Part shown: piece by piece, positions 8,477 through 18,156 of the stretch
Layout: each line of letters starts with the position of its first letter
Numbering within the stretch: position 1 is the stretch's first letter
Assembly: GCA_023242925.1 (NCBI GenBank)
Contig: CP096134.1
Location: 2,871,501 to 2,935,500 of the forward strand
DNA length: 64,000 nt
Origin: Hyphomonadaceae bacterium JAD_PAG50586_4
GTDB taxonomy: Bacteria > Pseudomonadota > Alphaproteobacteria > Caulobacterales > Aquidulcibacteraceae
Reading direction: 5' to 3'
Translations under genes and position numbers: made by a program
The notes under the pieces: model-generated
What the model was told of the DNA's origin: nothing
What the model saw: only the letters and a program-made list of their open reading frames with translations
Database searches by the model: none

Positions 8477-9781
8477 ATGCTGCAACGCGGAAAATTCTTG
8501 GCCGGCGCGCTCGCCGCGATGGCGCTGGTCACCGGCTCAAGCTTTGCCCAAACCGCGCCGCAGGCCGTCACCGTAATCCACGCGGGCCGCCTGCTCGCTG
8601 ATCCAAGCACCGGCCGCGTCGCCACCGAGCAATCCATCCTCGTCAACGCCGAAGGCCGCATCATCAGCGTTGATGCTGGTTACGTGACGCCCGCCGGCGC
8701 GACCGTGATCGACCAACGCAATCGCTTCGTGTTGCCCGGATTAATCGACAGCCACGTCCACCTCACCAGCGAACTCAGCGCCAACCAACTCATCGAAGAG
8801 GTCACGCTCACACCGGCAGACGGCGCGCTGCGCGGTGCTGAAAATGCTCGCAAGAATCTGCTCGCTGGCTTCACCACCGTCGCCGATCTCGGCGCCAGCA
8901 ACGATTCCATCTTCGCGCTGCGCCGGGCCATCCGCGAGAACCGCGTGCCGGGCCCGCGCATCATCGCCTCCGGCGCGTCGATCACGCCGCATGGCGGCCA
9001 CGGCGATTCCAACGGCTTTGCCCCCGACATCAACGCCGTCCTCGCAAACCCCAACGCCTGTTCCGGCGCTGACGAATGTCGCCGCGCCACGCGCCGCCAA
9101 ATTCAAGCGGGCGCCGATGTCATCAAGATCACCGCCACAGGCGGCGTCCTCTCCAACACCGCCGCTGGCGTCGGCCAGCAATTCAGCGATGCAGAATTCG
9201 CCGCCATCGTCGAAGCGGCGCACTCGATGGGCCGTCGCGTCACCGCGCACGCGCATGGCGTAGAGGGCATCAATTCGGCGCTTCGCGCTGGTGTCGATTC
9301 CATCGAACACGGCAGCTACATCAACGCAGAGTCTGCGCGGTTGTTGCGCAATCGCTATCAGGTGCCGACGCTCCTCGCCGGATGGTGGGTGGGCCAATTG
9401 GCCGAACGCGGCGGCACGCTCACGCCCGCGCAAACCGATAAGGCCCGCCAAGTCAGCCGCGACATGGCCAATATGGGCCGCTTCGCGCGCCAGAACAATA
9501 TTCGCATCGCCTTCGGCACCGATACCGGCGTCTCGCCGCACGGCATGAACGCGCGCGAATTCCAGCTCATGGTCGAAGCCGGCTTCTCGCCTCTGCAAAC
9601 AATCCAAGCGGCGACAATCAACGCCGCCGACCACCTTCAGCTCAACAACGAAACCGGCCGCATCGTCCCCGGCCTCGCCGCCGACATCATCGCCGTCGAT
9701 GGCGACCCACTTGCCGATGTCAGCACGCTGATGAACGTCCGCTTCGTCATGGCGCGCGGCACGACGCACAAGGACGAGTAA
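8477..9781 (+). CDS. secreted metal-dependent amidohydrolase (imidazolonepropionase-like)
   Basis: 434 residues with an N-terminal signal peptide cut near SSFAQ. Metal ligands are visible in order: LIDSHVHLT (HxH), VIKITATGG (the lysine that is carboxylated in the family), VTAHAHGVEG and DSIEHGS (histidines) and AFGTDTGVSPHG (Asp). This is the periplasmic amidohydrolase/Xaa-Pro dipeptidase-like group that cleaves amide bonds in dipeptides or cyclic amides. The ATG at 8477 after TTTTGGGGGATT is preferred to the upstream TTG. Confidence 0.9.
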   Translation: MLQRGKFLAGALAAMALVTGSSFAQTAPQAVTVIHAGRLLADPSTGRVATEQSILVNAEGRIISVDAGYVTPAGATVIDQRNRFVLPGLIDSHVHLTSELSANQLIEEVTLTPADGALRGAENARKNLLAGFTTVADLGASNDSIFALRRAIRENRVPGPRIIASGASITPHGGHGDSNGFAPDINAVLANPNACSGADECRRATRRQIQAGADVIKITATGGVLSNTAAGVGQQFSDAEFAAIVEAAHSMGRRVTAHAHGVEGINSALRAGVDSIEHGSYINAESARLLRNRYQVPTLLAGWWVGQLAERGGTLTPAQTDKARQVSRDMANMGRFARQNNIRIAFGTDTGVSPHGMNAREFQLMVEAGFSPLQTIQAATINAADHLQLNNETGRIVPGLAADIIAVDGDPLADVSTLMNVRFVMARGTTHKDE

Positions 9782-9824
9782 ACACGGGGTGGAGCGTTGG
9801 CGCGAATAGCGCTAACGCTTCCTC

Positions 9825-10754
9825 ATGCTCCGTGTTTTCGCTCGCGGCGGCGCGGAGGTCGCTTGCGAGGCTCCGACCGCCCTCTGGTACGACCTTGAAT
9901 CGCCGACCGAGGCCGAAGAGGCCGACGTTGAAGAAACCCTCGGCATCGACGTGCCGACGCCGGCCGAGCGATCCGCGTTCGAAGAATCCGCCCGCTATTA
10001 CGAAGAGGGCGACGCGCTCCACCTGACCGCAACCCTGCTCGGCCGCCGCGACGACGGCCCGTTCGTTTCCGGCGCCGTCACCTTCATCCTCGCCAAGGGC
10101 AAGCTCGTCACCGTGCGCCAAGTGCGCCCGCGCGCGTTCGAGATTGGCCAAGGCCGCGCCTCCGCACGCCTCGGCTCCGCGCAGAACGGCGCCGACGTCT
10201 TGCTCGCCCTTATCGAAGGCGCTGCCGAACGCCTAGCCGACCTGCTCGCCGAAGGGACCCGCGACGCCAACAAATTATCGCAGCGAGCCTTCGACGCCAC
10301 CGAAGATATCGACCTGCGCACCGCTTTGCGCGATCTCGGTAAAATCAGCGCGCTCGCCTCGCTCGCCCACGATTCACTCACCAGTCTGCAACGCCTGCTC
10401 GTCTATGCGCGCGCCAGCAAGGGAAAGTATGATCTGAAGGATCAACGCCTCTCGGCGCTCGCGCGCGACGTTGGCGAACTCGAACGCATCGCCGAAGCGA
10501 TGCAACCGCGTCTCTCTTATCTGCAAGACGCGATGCTCGGCCTTATCAACGCCGCCCAAACCAACGTGCTGAAAGCGCTCTCCTTGGCCACCATCGCCTT
10601 CGTACCGCCCACGTTGATCGCATCGATCTTCGGTATGAATTTCGACGCCATGACCTGGTTTCGCCACGACTGGGGACCGTGGGTCGGTTTCGCGCTGATG
10701 ATCGCAGCTCCCGCCACACTCTTCGGCATCGCCAAATGGCGGCGCTGGTTCTGA
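9825..10754 (+). CDS. CorA-family divalent cation transporter
   Basis: 309 residues. The cytoplasmic funnel domain (about 1-250) is rich in charged helices. The signature GMN lies at about 270-272 in FGMNFDAM at the mouth of the first membrane helix, followed by a second helix and a basic C-terminal end (WRRWF). The family carries Mg2+, Co2+ or Zn2+ as a homopentamer in the inner membrane. The long Glu-rich loop between the two helices of classical CorA is short here, as in ZntB-like members. It ends immediately before the purT stop on the opposite strand. Confidence 0.88.
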   Translation: MLRVFARGGAEVACEAPTALWYDLESPTEAEEADVEETLGIDVPTPAERSAFEESARYYEEGDALHLTATLLGRRDDGPFVSGAVTFILAKGKLVTVRQVRPRAFEIGQGRASARLGSAQNGADVLLALIEGAAERLADLLAEGTRDANKLSQRAFDATEDIDLRTALRDLGKISALASLAHDSLTSLQRLLVYARASKGKYDLKDQRLSALARDVGELERIAEAMQPRLSYLQDAMLGLINAAQTNVLKALSLATIAFVPPTLIASIFGMNFDAMTWFRHDWGPWVGFALMIAAPATLFGIAKWRRWF

Positions 10755-11939
10755 TCAGCTCGCGACTGGTTTCACGGCCGACGCCGAACGCTTCGCCCGC
10801 GTGCGCGCTTCATCTAGATCCGCCCCGCGCGCCAGCGCCACGCCCATGCGCCGCTTCGCAAAGCTCTCGGGCTTGCCGAACAAGCGCACTTCACTCTCCG
10901 GCACGTTCAACGCCTCGGCCACGCCCTCGAACGCGATGCCTTTGGCTTCCATGCCGCCATAAATCACCGCGCTGGCGCCCGGCGCGCGAAGTGATGTATC
11001 GACGGGGAGACCCAGGATCGCGCGCGCATGCAGCGCGAACTCGCTTTGCACTTGGCTCACCAGCGTCACCAGCCCGGTATCGTGCGGGCGCGGGCTCACT
11101 TCGGAGAACCATACTTCGTCGCCCTTCACGAACAGCTCGACGCCAAAGATGCCGTGCCCACCCAGCGCCTGCGTCACCTTGCCGGCGATCTCGCGCGCAC
11201 GCTCCAGCGCCATAGCGCTCATCGCCTGCGGCTGCCAGCTCTCGACATAATCGCCATCGACTTGCACGTGGCCAATCGGTTCGCAGAAATGCGTGCCGGA
11301 CGCTGCGCGCACCGTGAGCAACGTGATCTCGAAATCGAAATGTACTTGGCCCTCAACGATCACGCGCGGCTGCTTCACCCGCCCCGCGCTCATCGCATAA
11401 TCCCACGCCGGCGCCACATCGGCCTGCGCCTTCAAACGGCTCTGCCCTTTGCCCGACGACGACATCACCGGCTTCACAAAACACGGAAAGCCAATCTTAT
11501 CTATGCCCGCCTGCATCTCTTCCAACGACGACGCAAACGCATAAGGCGAGGTTGGCAATCCAAGCTCTTCGGCCGCCAGCACACGAATGCGCTCGCGATT
11601 CATGGTAACGTGCGCCGCGTTCGCCGTTGGGATCACGCGCGCCAGGCCATCGGCCTCGATGCGCACCAATTCGTCCGTCGCGATCGCTTCGATCTCCGGC
11701 ACGATCAGATGCGGCCGCTCTTGCTCGACCAGCGCGCGCAGCGCCTTGCTGTCGGTCATGTCGATCACATGCGCCCGATGCGCCACCTGCTGGCCCGGCG
11801 CATCGGCGTAGCGATCGACCACGATCACCTCCACGCCAAAGCGCTGCAGCTCAATGACGACTTCTTTGCCAAGCTCTCCGCCGCCGAGAAACATGACGCG
11901 AAGCGCGGAAGGAGAAAGCGGCGTGCCGATGCGGGTCAT
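10755..11939 (-). CDS. purT: formate-dependent phosphoribosylglycinamide formyltransferase
   Basis: 394 residues. It makes formyl-GAR from GAR, formate and ATP in purine synthesis, the folate-independent alternative to Pur[20 protein letters not shown] is the PurT N-terminal signature. The ATP-grasp centre ([41 protein letters not shown]) and the closing RMGVALA motif follow. The gene is monocistronic and converges with the CorA gene with no spacer. Confidence 0.96.
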   Translation of the reverse strand: MTRIGTPLSPSALRVMFLGGGELGKEVVIELQRFGVEVIVVDRYADAPGQQVAHRAHVIDMTDSKALRALVEQERPHLIVPEIEAIATDELVRIEADGLARVIPTANAAHVTMNRERIRVLAAEELGLPTSPYAFASSLEEMQAGIDKIGFPCFVKPVMSSSGKGQSRLKAQADVAPAWDYAMSAGRVKQPRVIVEGQVHFDFEITLLTVRAASGTHFCEPIGHVQVDGDYVESWQPQAMSAMALERAREIAGKVTQALGGHGIFGVELFVKGDEVWFSEVSPRPHDTGLVTLVSQVQSEFALHARAILGLPVDTSLRAPGASAVIYGGMEAKGIAFEGVAEALNVPESEVRLFGKPESFAKRRMGVALARGADLDEARTRAKRSASAVKPVAS

Positions 11940-12011
11940 TAAACTCTCACGGAAGCTTGCGTGGTTCGTGGCCGTCTAGTCCTCTAGCGTAGATCGCACA
12001 ATGGAGGCGAC

Positions 12012-12689
12012 ATGCTTAGAGTGTTTCTACTCGCATTCGCGCTGGCGGCTTGCAGCCAGCCAAGCGAAGACGGGACGGAGCCGCCGGTCACGTCCCCTTT
12101 GGAATACCCCACTGCGCCACTCCCCGCGGATGTTCTCGCGAACATTGGGCTGGGTCCAGACATCAACGACTACGAAGCGGTTCAAACCCTTTTGGAATCC
12201 GCGGAACCGGAGATGGTTCGACTTCGGAGATCAATGACTCCCATTATCGTGAAGATCGATAATATCCCCATCGAAGACCCAGGTTTGGTCTGGACACTTA
12301 TGAGCTTCCACGGTGCGATGCCAGAGGGCTTTGAAGGTTCGGCTTTTGAGGGGCGGTGGATCGCGCGTCGCGTGCGAAAGATTTGGGACGGCCAGACCAT
12401 CATTGATTGGGCAGACTCAGATCACTGCGAGGGGATGTTGCGCGAATTGGCGCAAATCACGAATCTGCCCCCGCCAATCATCTCACCTCGCGTCCAAGAT
12501 GAGGCGGCGCAATCTGGTGCAAAACTCACCTTAGATTTGGATCGTAGCTTCACACTGTGGACGACTTGGGCGCCTGCATACGATCTGCGTTTCAGCGGAC
12601 CAAGCGAAAGCGAAATCGGCCAGTGGGCAGTCCGCCTATCGCAAAGTTTGCACCCGTGTTGGTCGAGCACCGAGCCACGCTGGCGCTAA
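12012..12689 (+). CDS. lipoprotein of unknown function
   Basis: 225 residues with a short signal peptide and lipobox LAAC (Cys14), so it is probably lipid-anchored and periplasmic. The mature part has two later cysteines (SDHCEG and HPCWSS) and no motif I recognise. AT-richer codon use and many Trp, Pro and Glu codons set it somewhat apart from neighbouring genes, which may indicate a different history. It overlaps the stop of the reductoisomerase gene by four bases. Confidence 0.75.
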   Translation: MLRVFLLAFALAACSQPSEDGTEPPVTSPLEYPTAPLPADVLANIGLGPDINDYEAVQTLLESAEPEMVRLRRSMTPIIVKIDNIPIEDPGLVWTLMSFHGAMPEGFEGSAFEGRWIARRVRKIWDGQTIIDWADSDHCEGMLRELAQITNLPPPIISPRVQDEAAQSGAKLTLDLDRSFTLWTTWAPAYDLRFSGPSESEIGQWAVRLSQSLHPCWSSTEPRWR

Positions 12690-13666
12690 GCCCCCAGCAT
12701 CCCCCGAACCGTCCGTCCCGCCTCCTCGATCGGATGCGCAGACGCCGCCTCGCGCATCCGCACCAAGTTCACCCCACCGGCGCGGTGCTCCGCCATCCAT
12801 TCGCGCGCGAACTTGCCGCTTTGCACGTCGGCAAGCACGGCGCGCATCGCGTCCTTCACATGCGCATCGATCACGCGCGGGCCGGTGACGTATTCGCCGT
12901 ATTCGGCTGTATTCGAGATCGCCAGATGCATGCCGGCGATGCCGCGCTCATGGATCAAATCCGAGAGCAATTTCACTTCGTGCAGGCAATCGAAATAAGC
13001 GAGCTCCGGCGGCGTGCCGGCTTCCACCTGCACCTCCCACGCCGTGCGGATCAAATGCGTGAGCCCGCCGCAGAGCACCACTTGCTCGCAATAGAGATCG
13101 CCCTCGGTCTCGATCTTGAACGAGCTTTCTATCATGCCCGCGCGCCCGCAGCCGATCGCCGCGCCATAAGAATACGCTAGCGCAGCAGCGGCCCCGCTCG
13201 CATCCTGCGCCACCGCGACGATGCACGGCAGCCCGCCGCCGCGCGTGAACGCTTCGCGCAGCGCCTTGCCTGGCCCCTTCGGCGCCGCCATCGCCACATC
13301 GACACCCGTCGGCGCGCTGATGAAGCCGAAATGCACGGCAAAGCCATGCACGAACATCAAAGTCTGCCCGTCGCGCAGATGCGGCGCGATCTCAGCCGCA
13401 TACAAATCCGGCATCACCTCATCCGGCGCGCACATCACCAGCACGTTCGCGCGCTGCGCCGCCTCCGCCACACGTACGATCTCAAAACCATCGCCGCGCG
13501 CTTGCGCCTCACGTCGCGCGCCCGCTTGCAACGCCACGATCACGTTTACGCCAGCGTCCCGTAGATTCAGCGCATGCGCATGCCCCTGCGCGCCGTAACC
13601 GATCACAGCCACGCGCTTTGCGCGGATCAGGGTCAGATCTGCATCTTTCTCGTACCGAACGTGCAT
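12686..13666 (-). CDS. ilvC: ketol-acid reductoisomerase (divergent, class I length)
   Basis: 326 residues. The Rossmann start KRVAVIGYGAQGHAHALNLR and the KARI domain (ESSFKIETEGDLYCEQ, AYFDCLHEVKLLSDL, GMHLAISNTAEYGEYV) identify the valine/isoleucine-pathway enzyme that converts acetohydroxyacids to dihydroxyacids with NADPH and Mg2+. Of the metal-ligand carboxylates, the position equivalent to E. coli-type Glu226 (FECLHE) is Asp here. The start at 13666 is chosen because GAGG lies six bases upstream. No ilvB/ilvN is nearby, so this may be a second, specialised copy. Confidence 0.85.
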   Translation of the reverse strand: MHVRYEKDADLTLIRAKRVAVIGYGAQGHAHALNLRDAGVNVIVALQAGARREAQARGDGFEIVRVAEAAQRANVLVMCAPDEVMPDLYAAEIAPHLRDGQTLMFVHGFAVHFGFISAPTGVDVAMAAPKGPGKALREAFTRGGGLPCIVAVAQDASGAAAALAYSYGAAIGCGRAGMIESSFKIETEGDLYCEQVVLCGGLTHLIRTAWEVQVEAGTPPELAYFDCLHEVKLLSDLIHERGIAGMHLAISNTAEYGEYVTGPRVIDAHVKDAMRAVLADVQSGKFAREWMAEHRAGGVNLVRMREAASAHPIEEAGRTVRGMLGA

Positions 13667-13764
13667 CGTCATCCTCGTGACGCGGGTAACGGCCCGCATT
13701 CGCGGCCCAGTGTTTAACCGCCCGCCTGGCCTTCCGCCAGCTTTGGAGCCTGACGAGAAACATT

Positions 13765-14136
13765 ATGCGCTACGACTTTATCTTCATCACCGCCGCCCTG
13801 GCCTGTCTGCTGACCGGGATGAGCATGGGCATTTGGATGGGCATCGCGCATGATTTCACGCTCTCCCCGGTACACGCGCATCTGAACCTGCTCGGCTGGG
13901 TGACGCTTGCGCTCTACGGCCTCATCCACCGCGCCTATCCCGCGCTCGGCCAGTCGCGCGCAGCTCTGCCTCAATGCGTGCTCGCGATCGCCACGTCGCT
14001 CACCATGCCAGCGGGCATCGCACTTTCGATCTTGGCGCAACAACCAATCGTGGCGATTGTCGCCTCGATTTTCCTGCTGATCGCCACAGCGACCTTCGCG
14101 ACCATGTTCGTGCGCCGCGCCCGCGCTACGGCCTAA
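13765..14136 (+). CDS. four-helix membrane protein with HAHLNLLGW motif
   Basis: 123 residues, almost entirely four hydrophobic helices. HAHLNLLGW at residues 37-45 resembles the His-containing helix of haem-copper oxidase subunit I (HAHLxxLGW), and the family is often noted as cytochrome-oxidase-like. Alone it cannot be an oxidase, but it may bind haem or copper. It is followed 48 bases later by the DUF924 gene on the same strand. Confidence 0.7.
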   Translation: MRYDFIFITAALACLLTGMSMGIWMGIAHDFTLSPVHAHLNLLGWVTLALYGLIHRAYPALGQSRAALPQCVLAIATSLTMPAGIALSILAQQPIVAIVASIFLLIATATFATMFVRRARATA

Positions 14137-14184
14137 GCTTGCACTCGCCCATACACGCCTTACGTTTCTCCCAAGGAGACGAAC

Positions 14185-14721
14185 ATGGCGAGTGCGGGCG
14201 AGATTGTGCGCTTCTGGCGCGACGCGGGGCCAAAGGCGTGGTTCGCGAAGGACGAAACCTTCGACGGCCGTTGTCGCGGCTACGAAGCCGAGCACCACGC
14301 CGCCGCGCGTCGCGAGCTGGGCAATTGGGAGCGCGACGCCGAAGGCGCGTTGGCGCTCGTCCTGCTGCTCGATCAATTCCCGCGCAATATGTATCGCAAC
14401 AGCGCCCACGCCTTCGCCACGGATGGTTTGGCGCAAGGCGTCGCCGCCCGCGCCATCGCCAATGGCTTCGACGCCGCCACCGATTCAGCGCTACGCGTGT
14501 TTTTCTATCTACCGTTCGAGCACGCCGAGGATTTGGCGCTCCAAGATCGCAGCGTGACGCTGATCACCACATTGGGCGATCCCGAATTCACCCGCTACGC
14601 CATCCTGCACCGCGAGATCATCGCCCGCTTCGGGCGCTTCCCGCATCGCAATCCAGTGCTCGGACGTGTGAGTACCGAAGAAGAAATGCGCTTCCTCGCT
14701 GAGGGTGGGTTCGCGGGTTAG
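14185..14721 (+). CDS. DUF924 family protein
   Basis: 178 residues; the start follows CCCAAGGAGACGAAC. LDQFPRNMYRNSAHAFATD and FFYLPFEHAEDLALQ are the two hallmark segments of DUF924, an all-helical TPR-like protein widespread in proteobacteria. It is cytoplasmic with no known enzymatic role. Its stop overlaps the convergent secreted-protein gene by four bases. Confidence 0.9.
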   Translation: MASAGEIVRFWRDAGPKAWFAKDETFDGRCRGYEAEHHAAARRELGNWERDAEGALALVLLLDQFPRNMYRNSAHAFATDGLAQGVAARAIANGFDAATDSALRVFFYLPFEHAEDLALQDRSVTLITTLGDPEFTRYAILHREIIARFGRFPHRNPVLGRVSTEEEMRFLAEGGFAG

Positions 14722-15653
14722 CGAATTGGCGCGTCAAACGCGTAGCGCCAATTGCCCTCGTAATCGCGCGTCCACACCGAAACGTAGCGGCCAGTTGTGC
14801 GCGTACCGTCAGCGGCGGTATGCACCGAATTGCCCCATGTCCAACCCATGTCGCCGCGCGCCGAAACACGGGCCGTTTCCGGCGCCCATTCCAAGCGCGC
14901 GGTCGCGGGCCAACCAGCATAGGATTGCACCACGCCATCGCGGCCGCTGATGATTTCGCGCGACGTCACGATCAACGCATCCGAGGCCGCATATTGCGCG
15001 AACGCGACCGGCACGCCCTCGCTCTGGGCCAACGCCGCGAACGCGCGATCAGCTTCCATCAATTCGTTCACGGCCGCTGCGGCCAATTCCTCTTCTGTGC
15101 GTGAGCCGGCGATTTCCGAAAGCCGCAGCGCCAGGCGCCCGCCCGCGTCCGTGTTCTGCACGCACGCGCGCGCCAGTGAGGTGGAGCGCCCACCCACAGC
15201 CAGTTCGATGTAAGCCTGCTCGCCCGCCGAACACGTTTCGGGGTCGCCGCCGAGTGACCCGACGACGCCGCCAGCCGCACGTGCAAGCGTAGCGATCTCG
15301 GTGCGTTGCGCCGGCGTCAGCGTGGCGACATACGGCGCATCACCGCCCCATAGCCACCAACCAGTGCTCGGGTGCCCCGTGAACCGGCGCAGATAAACTT
15401 TGCCGTCTTCACCGCGCAGATCGTAGCGGATCACGCGCGCCACGCCGCCGCGTGTGGGCGCCAGCGTTACGCGCACCGACATATCGATGCCGTCCGCCGC
15501 GAGCGCCGCGCGTCCGCCCGTCGTTGGAATGATATCGGCGGCGACCAAAGATTGCGCCCAGCCCGGCGCCCGTAACGACAGATTCTGTGCGAACGCCGCC
15601 GTGCTGACCAGCAACACCGCGCCGCACAAAGCGGCTGCGCGAAGCAATTTCAT
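14718..15653 (-). CDS. secreted protein with C-terminal SnoaL/DUF4440-like domain
   Basis: 311 residues with a signal peptide ending near AAFAQ. Residues 30-175 include a conserved-looking GWWLWGGDAPYV segment and two cysteines (PETCSAG, ARACVQN) that could pair in the periplasm. From about 190 onward the pattern ELMEADRAFAALAQSEG to YVSVWTRDYEGNWRYAFD is that of DUF4440/SnoaL-like NTF2 folds. Function not known. The next gene upstream on this strand is the DUF6438 lipoprotein. Confidence 0.75.
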   Translation of the reverse strand: MKLLRAAALCGAVLLVSTAAFAQNLSLRAPGWAQSLVAADIIPTTGGRAALAADGIDMSVRVTLAPTRGGVARVIRYDLRGEDGKVYLRRFTGHPSTGWWLWGGDAPYVATLTPAQRTEIATLARAAGGVVGSLGGDPETCSAGEQAYIELAVGGRSTSLARACVQNTDAGGRLALRLSEIAGSRTEEELAAAAVNELMEADRAFAALAQSEGVPVAFAQYAASDALIVTSREIISGRDGVVQSYAGWPATARLEWAPETARVSARGDMGWTWGNSVHTAADGTRTTGRYVSVWTRDYEGNWRYAFDAPIR

Positions 15654-15724
15654 GTTATCCCCACCCTCGTGGCGTTTGATCCCTATCGGTCGAGCTTAGG
15701 CGCCGCGCTGCGCCTAGGGAAGCC

Positions 15725-16231
15725 TCAGCGGCCCTGGTTACGCACAGGCTGGCCGTCGCGCAGCACCCATTGTGCTGTGCCCGCGACACGATCGATCTCG
15801 GCCTGCAGTTCGCGCACGATTTCCGGCATGCCGGCGCTGGTTCCGCCGTAATCCAACACCGACTTGGTGCGCCCGTTGCGAACCAATTGGATCGTGGTCG
15901 ATGGCAGATCCGTCACGCCCGCGCGGTATTCGTTCTGCAAGCGATCAAAGCCGATCGCATCGAAACCCGCGAGCAAAGCCTGAACTTGCGCCGGCGAAAT
16001 TTGCGCACGACGCTCGCCCACCACGTTCACGAAACGGCGCCCTTCATAGAGCACGCCGCCGTCGCCGCTGATCGTCACCGTATAGTCCGGGCAGAAGCCG
16101 AAGCACGGCGAGCGCGTCATGCTGATTTCAACGGGCCCAGCGTTTTCCGGTGTCGGCGCGGGCACAGCAGTACTCGCGCAGGCGCCCAACGCCAAAGCCG
16201 CAACCAAACCAACAAACACACGTCTCAGCAT
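15725..16231 (-). CDS. DUF6438 lipoprotein
   Basis: 168 residues with lipobox LGAC (Cys18). The segment SMTRSPCFGFCPDYTVTISG and then LYEGRRFV is the DUF6438 hallmark, with a CxxxC pair likely to form a disulfide in the periplasm. No enzymatic motif is seen. It lies 45 bases downstream of miaA on the same strand. Confidence 0.85.
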   Translation of the reverse strand: MLRRVFVGLVAALALGACASTAVPAPTPENAGPVEISMTRSPCFGFCPDYTVTISGDGGVLYEGRRFVNVVGERRAQISPAQVQALLAGFDAIGFDRLQNEYRAGVTDLPSTTIQLVRNGRTKSVLDYGGTSAGMPEIVRELQAEIDRVAGTAQWVLRDGQPVRNQGR

Positions 16232-16275
16232 GGAGTATCCTCAAACATTCAGCGCCTCTCTCGGCGCCGATCGTG

Positions 16276-17193
16276 TCAGCCTTGCGGCAGAGCCAGCACC
16301 GCAGCGACGCGGCTCTCCAAATCGTGATCCGCAATGCGCGGCCAATCCGGCATTTGTCCGCCAATCCAGGTGAACTGGCGCTTGGCGTAGCGCCGCGTGT
16401 CGCGCTTGCCGATCTCGGCGGCCTCCGCCAGCGTAAGTTCCCCACGCAAATGCGCCATCAAGGCTGGCGCGCCATGCGCCTTCATCGCCGGCAAAGCAGG
16501 ATCAAGCGCACGCGCCACAAACGCACGCACCTCATCAAGCGCGCCTTGCGCCAACATCTTGTCGAACCGCAAATTGATCGCCGCATAAAGCGCCTCACGA
16601 TCCGGGGTCAGCGCCAGACCGATCCATTCGCCGCGCGCCAAGGCGGGCTTCGTATTCGCTTGTAGCGCGCTGATGCTCTCGCCCGTTGTCTCCAGCACTT
16701 CAAGCGCACGCAGAATCCGCGGCGCATCGTTCGACTCAAGCCGCGCCGCCGTTACCGGATCGCGCGCCGCCAACTCCGCATGCAATGCAGGCGCGCCCTC
16801 AAACACTACGCGCTCACGCAACGCCGCGCGTGTCTCTTCATCCGCCGCTGGAATGTCCGCCAAGCCTTGCGTCAGCGCTTTGAAATAGAGCCCCGTCCCG
16901 CCGACCAGGATCGGCGTCCGCCCACGCGCGCGAATGTCCGCAATCGCCGCCAGCGCGTCCTGGAGCCAGCGGCCCGTCGAATAGAGCCGCGCCGCGTCGA
17001 CATGGCCGTAGAGATGGTGCGGCGCTTGCGCCTCCTCTTCGCGCGTCGGGCGAGCCGTCAACACGCGGAAGTCCGCATAGACCTGCATCGAGTCCGCGTT
17101 GACGATTTCGCCCCCGATACGCCCGGCCAACGCCAAAGCCAAAGCGGATTTACCGCTCGCGGTCGGGCCCATGATGACGAGCGCAGGCTTCAT
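16276..17193 (-). CDS. miaA: tRNA dimethylallyltransferase
   Basis: 305 residues. It transfers a dimethylallyl group to A37 of tRNAs that read U-starting codons. P-loop MGPTASGKSALA at 8-19, then NADSMQVY, HHLYGH, GGTGLYFKALTQG and the C-terminal RRYAKRQFTWIG complete the MiaA signature set. It is divergent from serB with 69 bases between starts, a pairing common in alphaproteobacteria. Confidence 0.97.
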   Translation of the reverse strand: MKPALVIMGPTASGKSALALALAGRIGGEIVNADSMQVYADFRVLTARPTREEEAQAPHHLYGHVDAARLYSTGRWLQDALAAIADIRARGRTPILVGGTGLYFKALTQGLADIPAADEETRAALRERVVFEGAPALHAELAARDPVTAARLESNDAPRILRALEVLETTGESISALQANTKPALARGEWIGLALTPDREALYAAINLRFDKMLAQGALDEVRAFVARALDPALPAMKAHGAPALMAHLRGELTLAEAAEIGKRDTRRYAKRQFTWIGGQMPDWPRIADHDLESRVAAVLALPQG

Positions 17194-17262
17194 GGTCGCT
17201 GCAGTAGCGCAAACCTCGTCTCTGCCCTAGAGGGGTGCGGCTTCCTATCTAGTCAGGATTCC

Positions 17263-18156
17263 ATGACCGCCCACGCCCTCGTTTTCGTCGCCTCGCCTGA
17301 GAACAAGCCCGCTTACCGCGAGGCGCTGCTGATGCTTGGCCGCGTGGCGCTGAACCGTAAATTGCCGCCGCCCGAGGTGCTCTCCGGCTGGGAAAGCGCA
17401 CAATGGATTTACGAGCGCGTCGATAGCGAGCTGCGCCAAGAAGCCGCCGCCGCCGTCGCACAGATGCCGGTCGATTGGGCGCTCGTACCAGTTGAAGGCC
17501 GCCGCAAGAAGCTTCTCGTCGCCGACATGGATTCCACCATCATCAATGTGGAATGCCTCGATGAGTTGGCCGACTTCGCCGGCCTCAAAGCCGAGATCGC
17601 CGCCACCACCGAACGCGCCATGCGTGGCGAGCTTGAGTTTGAGCCGGCTTTGATCGAACGCGTCTCCAAACTCAAGGGCCTTGCGCTCGAGGCGCTCCAA
17701 CGCACCTACGACGAACGCGTGCGCCTCAATCCGGGCGCCGCGACCTTCGTGAAGACGATGGCCAAGCACGGCGCGCGCTGCGTGCTCGTCTCCGGCGGTT
17801 TCACATTCTTCACCTCGCGCGTCGCAAACGACGCCGGCTTCCACGCCAACCGCGCCAACGTCCTGCTCGATGATGGCGCCACGCTCACGGGCGAAGTGCA
17901 AATGCCGATCCTCGGCCGTGCGGCAAAGCTTGAGGCGCTCCGCGCCGAAGGCGCAAGCATTGGCGCCACCGAGCAAGACGCGCTCGCCATCGGCGACGGC
18001 GCCAATGATCTCGACATGATCAAAGCCGCGGGCCTAGGCCTGGCCTACCGCGCCAAGCCGCTGGTCGCCGCCGAAGCCGACGCGAAGATCGATCATATGA
18101 GCCTAGAAGCCGCGCTCTTCTTCCAAGGCTATCGGCGCGAGGACTTTGCGGTTTGA
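17263..18156 (+). CDS. serB: phosphoserine phosphatase
   Basis: 297 residues; the ATG at 17263 marks where homology begins and the longer frame upstream is antisense to miaA. An N-terminal regulatory region (1-80) is followed by a HAD phosphatase core with nucleophile motif VADMDSTII (about 86-94), VLVSGGFTFF and GDGANDLDMI. It carries out the last step of serine synthesis in the cytoplasm. Its stop overlaps the TTG start of the following HAD gene. Confidence 0.96.
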   Translation: MTAHALVFVASPENKPAYREALLMLGRVALNRKLPPPEVLSGWESAQWIYERVDSELRQEAAAAVAQMPVDWALVPVEGRRKKLLVADMDSTIINVECLDELADFAGLKAEIAATTERAMRGELEFEPALIERVSKLKGLALEALQRTYDERVRLNPGAATFVKTMAKHGARCVLVSGGFTFFTSRVANDAGFHANRANVLLDDGATLTGEVQMPILGRAAKLEALRAEGASIGATEQDALAIGDGANDLDMIKAAGLGLAYRAKPLVAAEADAKIDHMSLEAALFFQGYRREDFAV

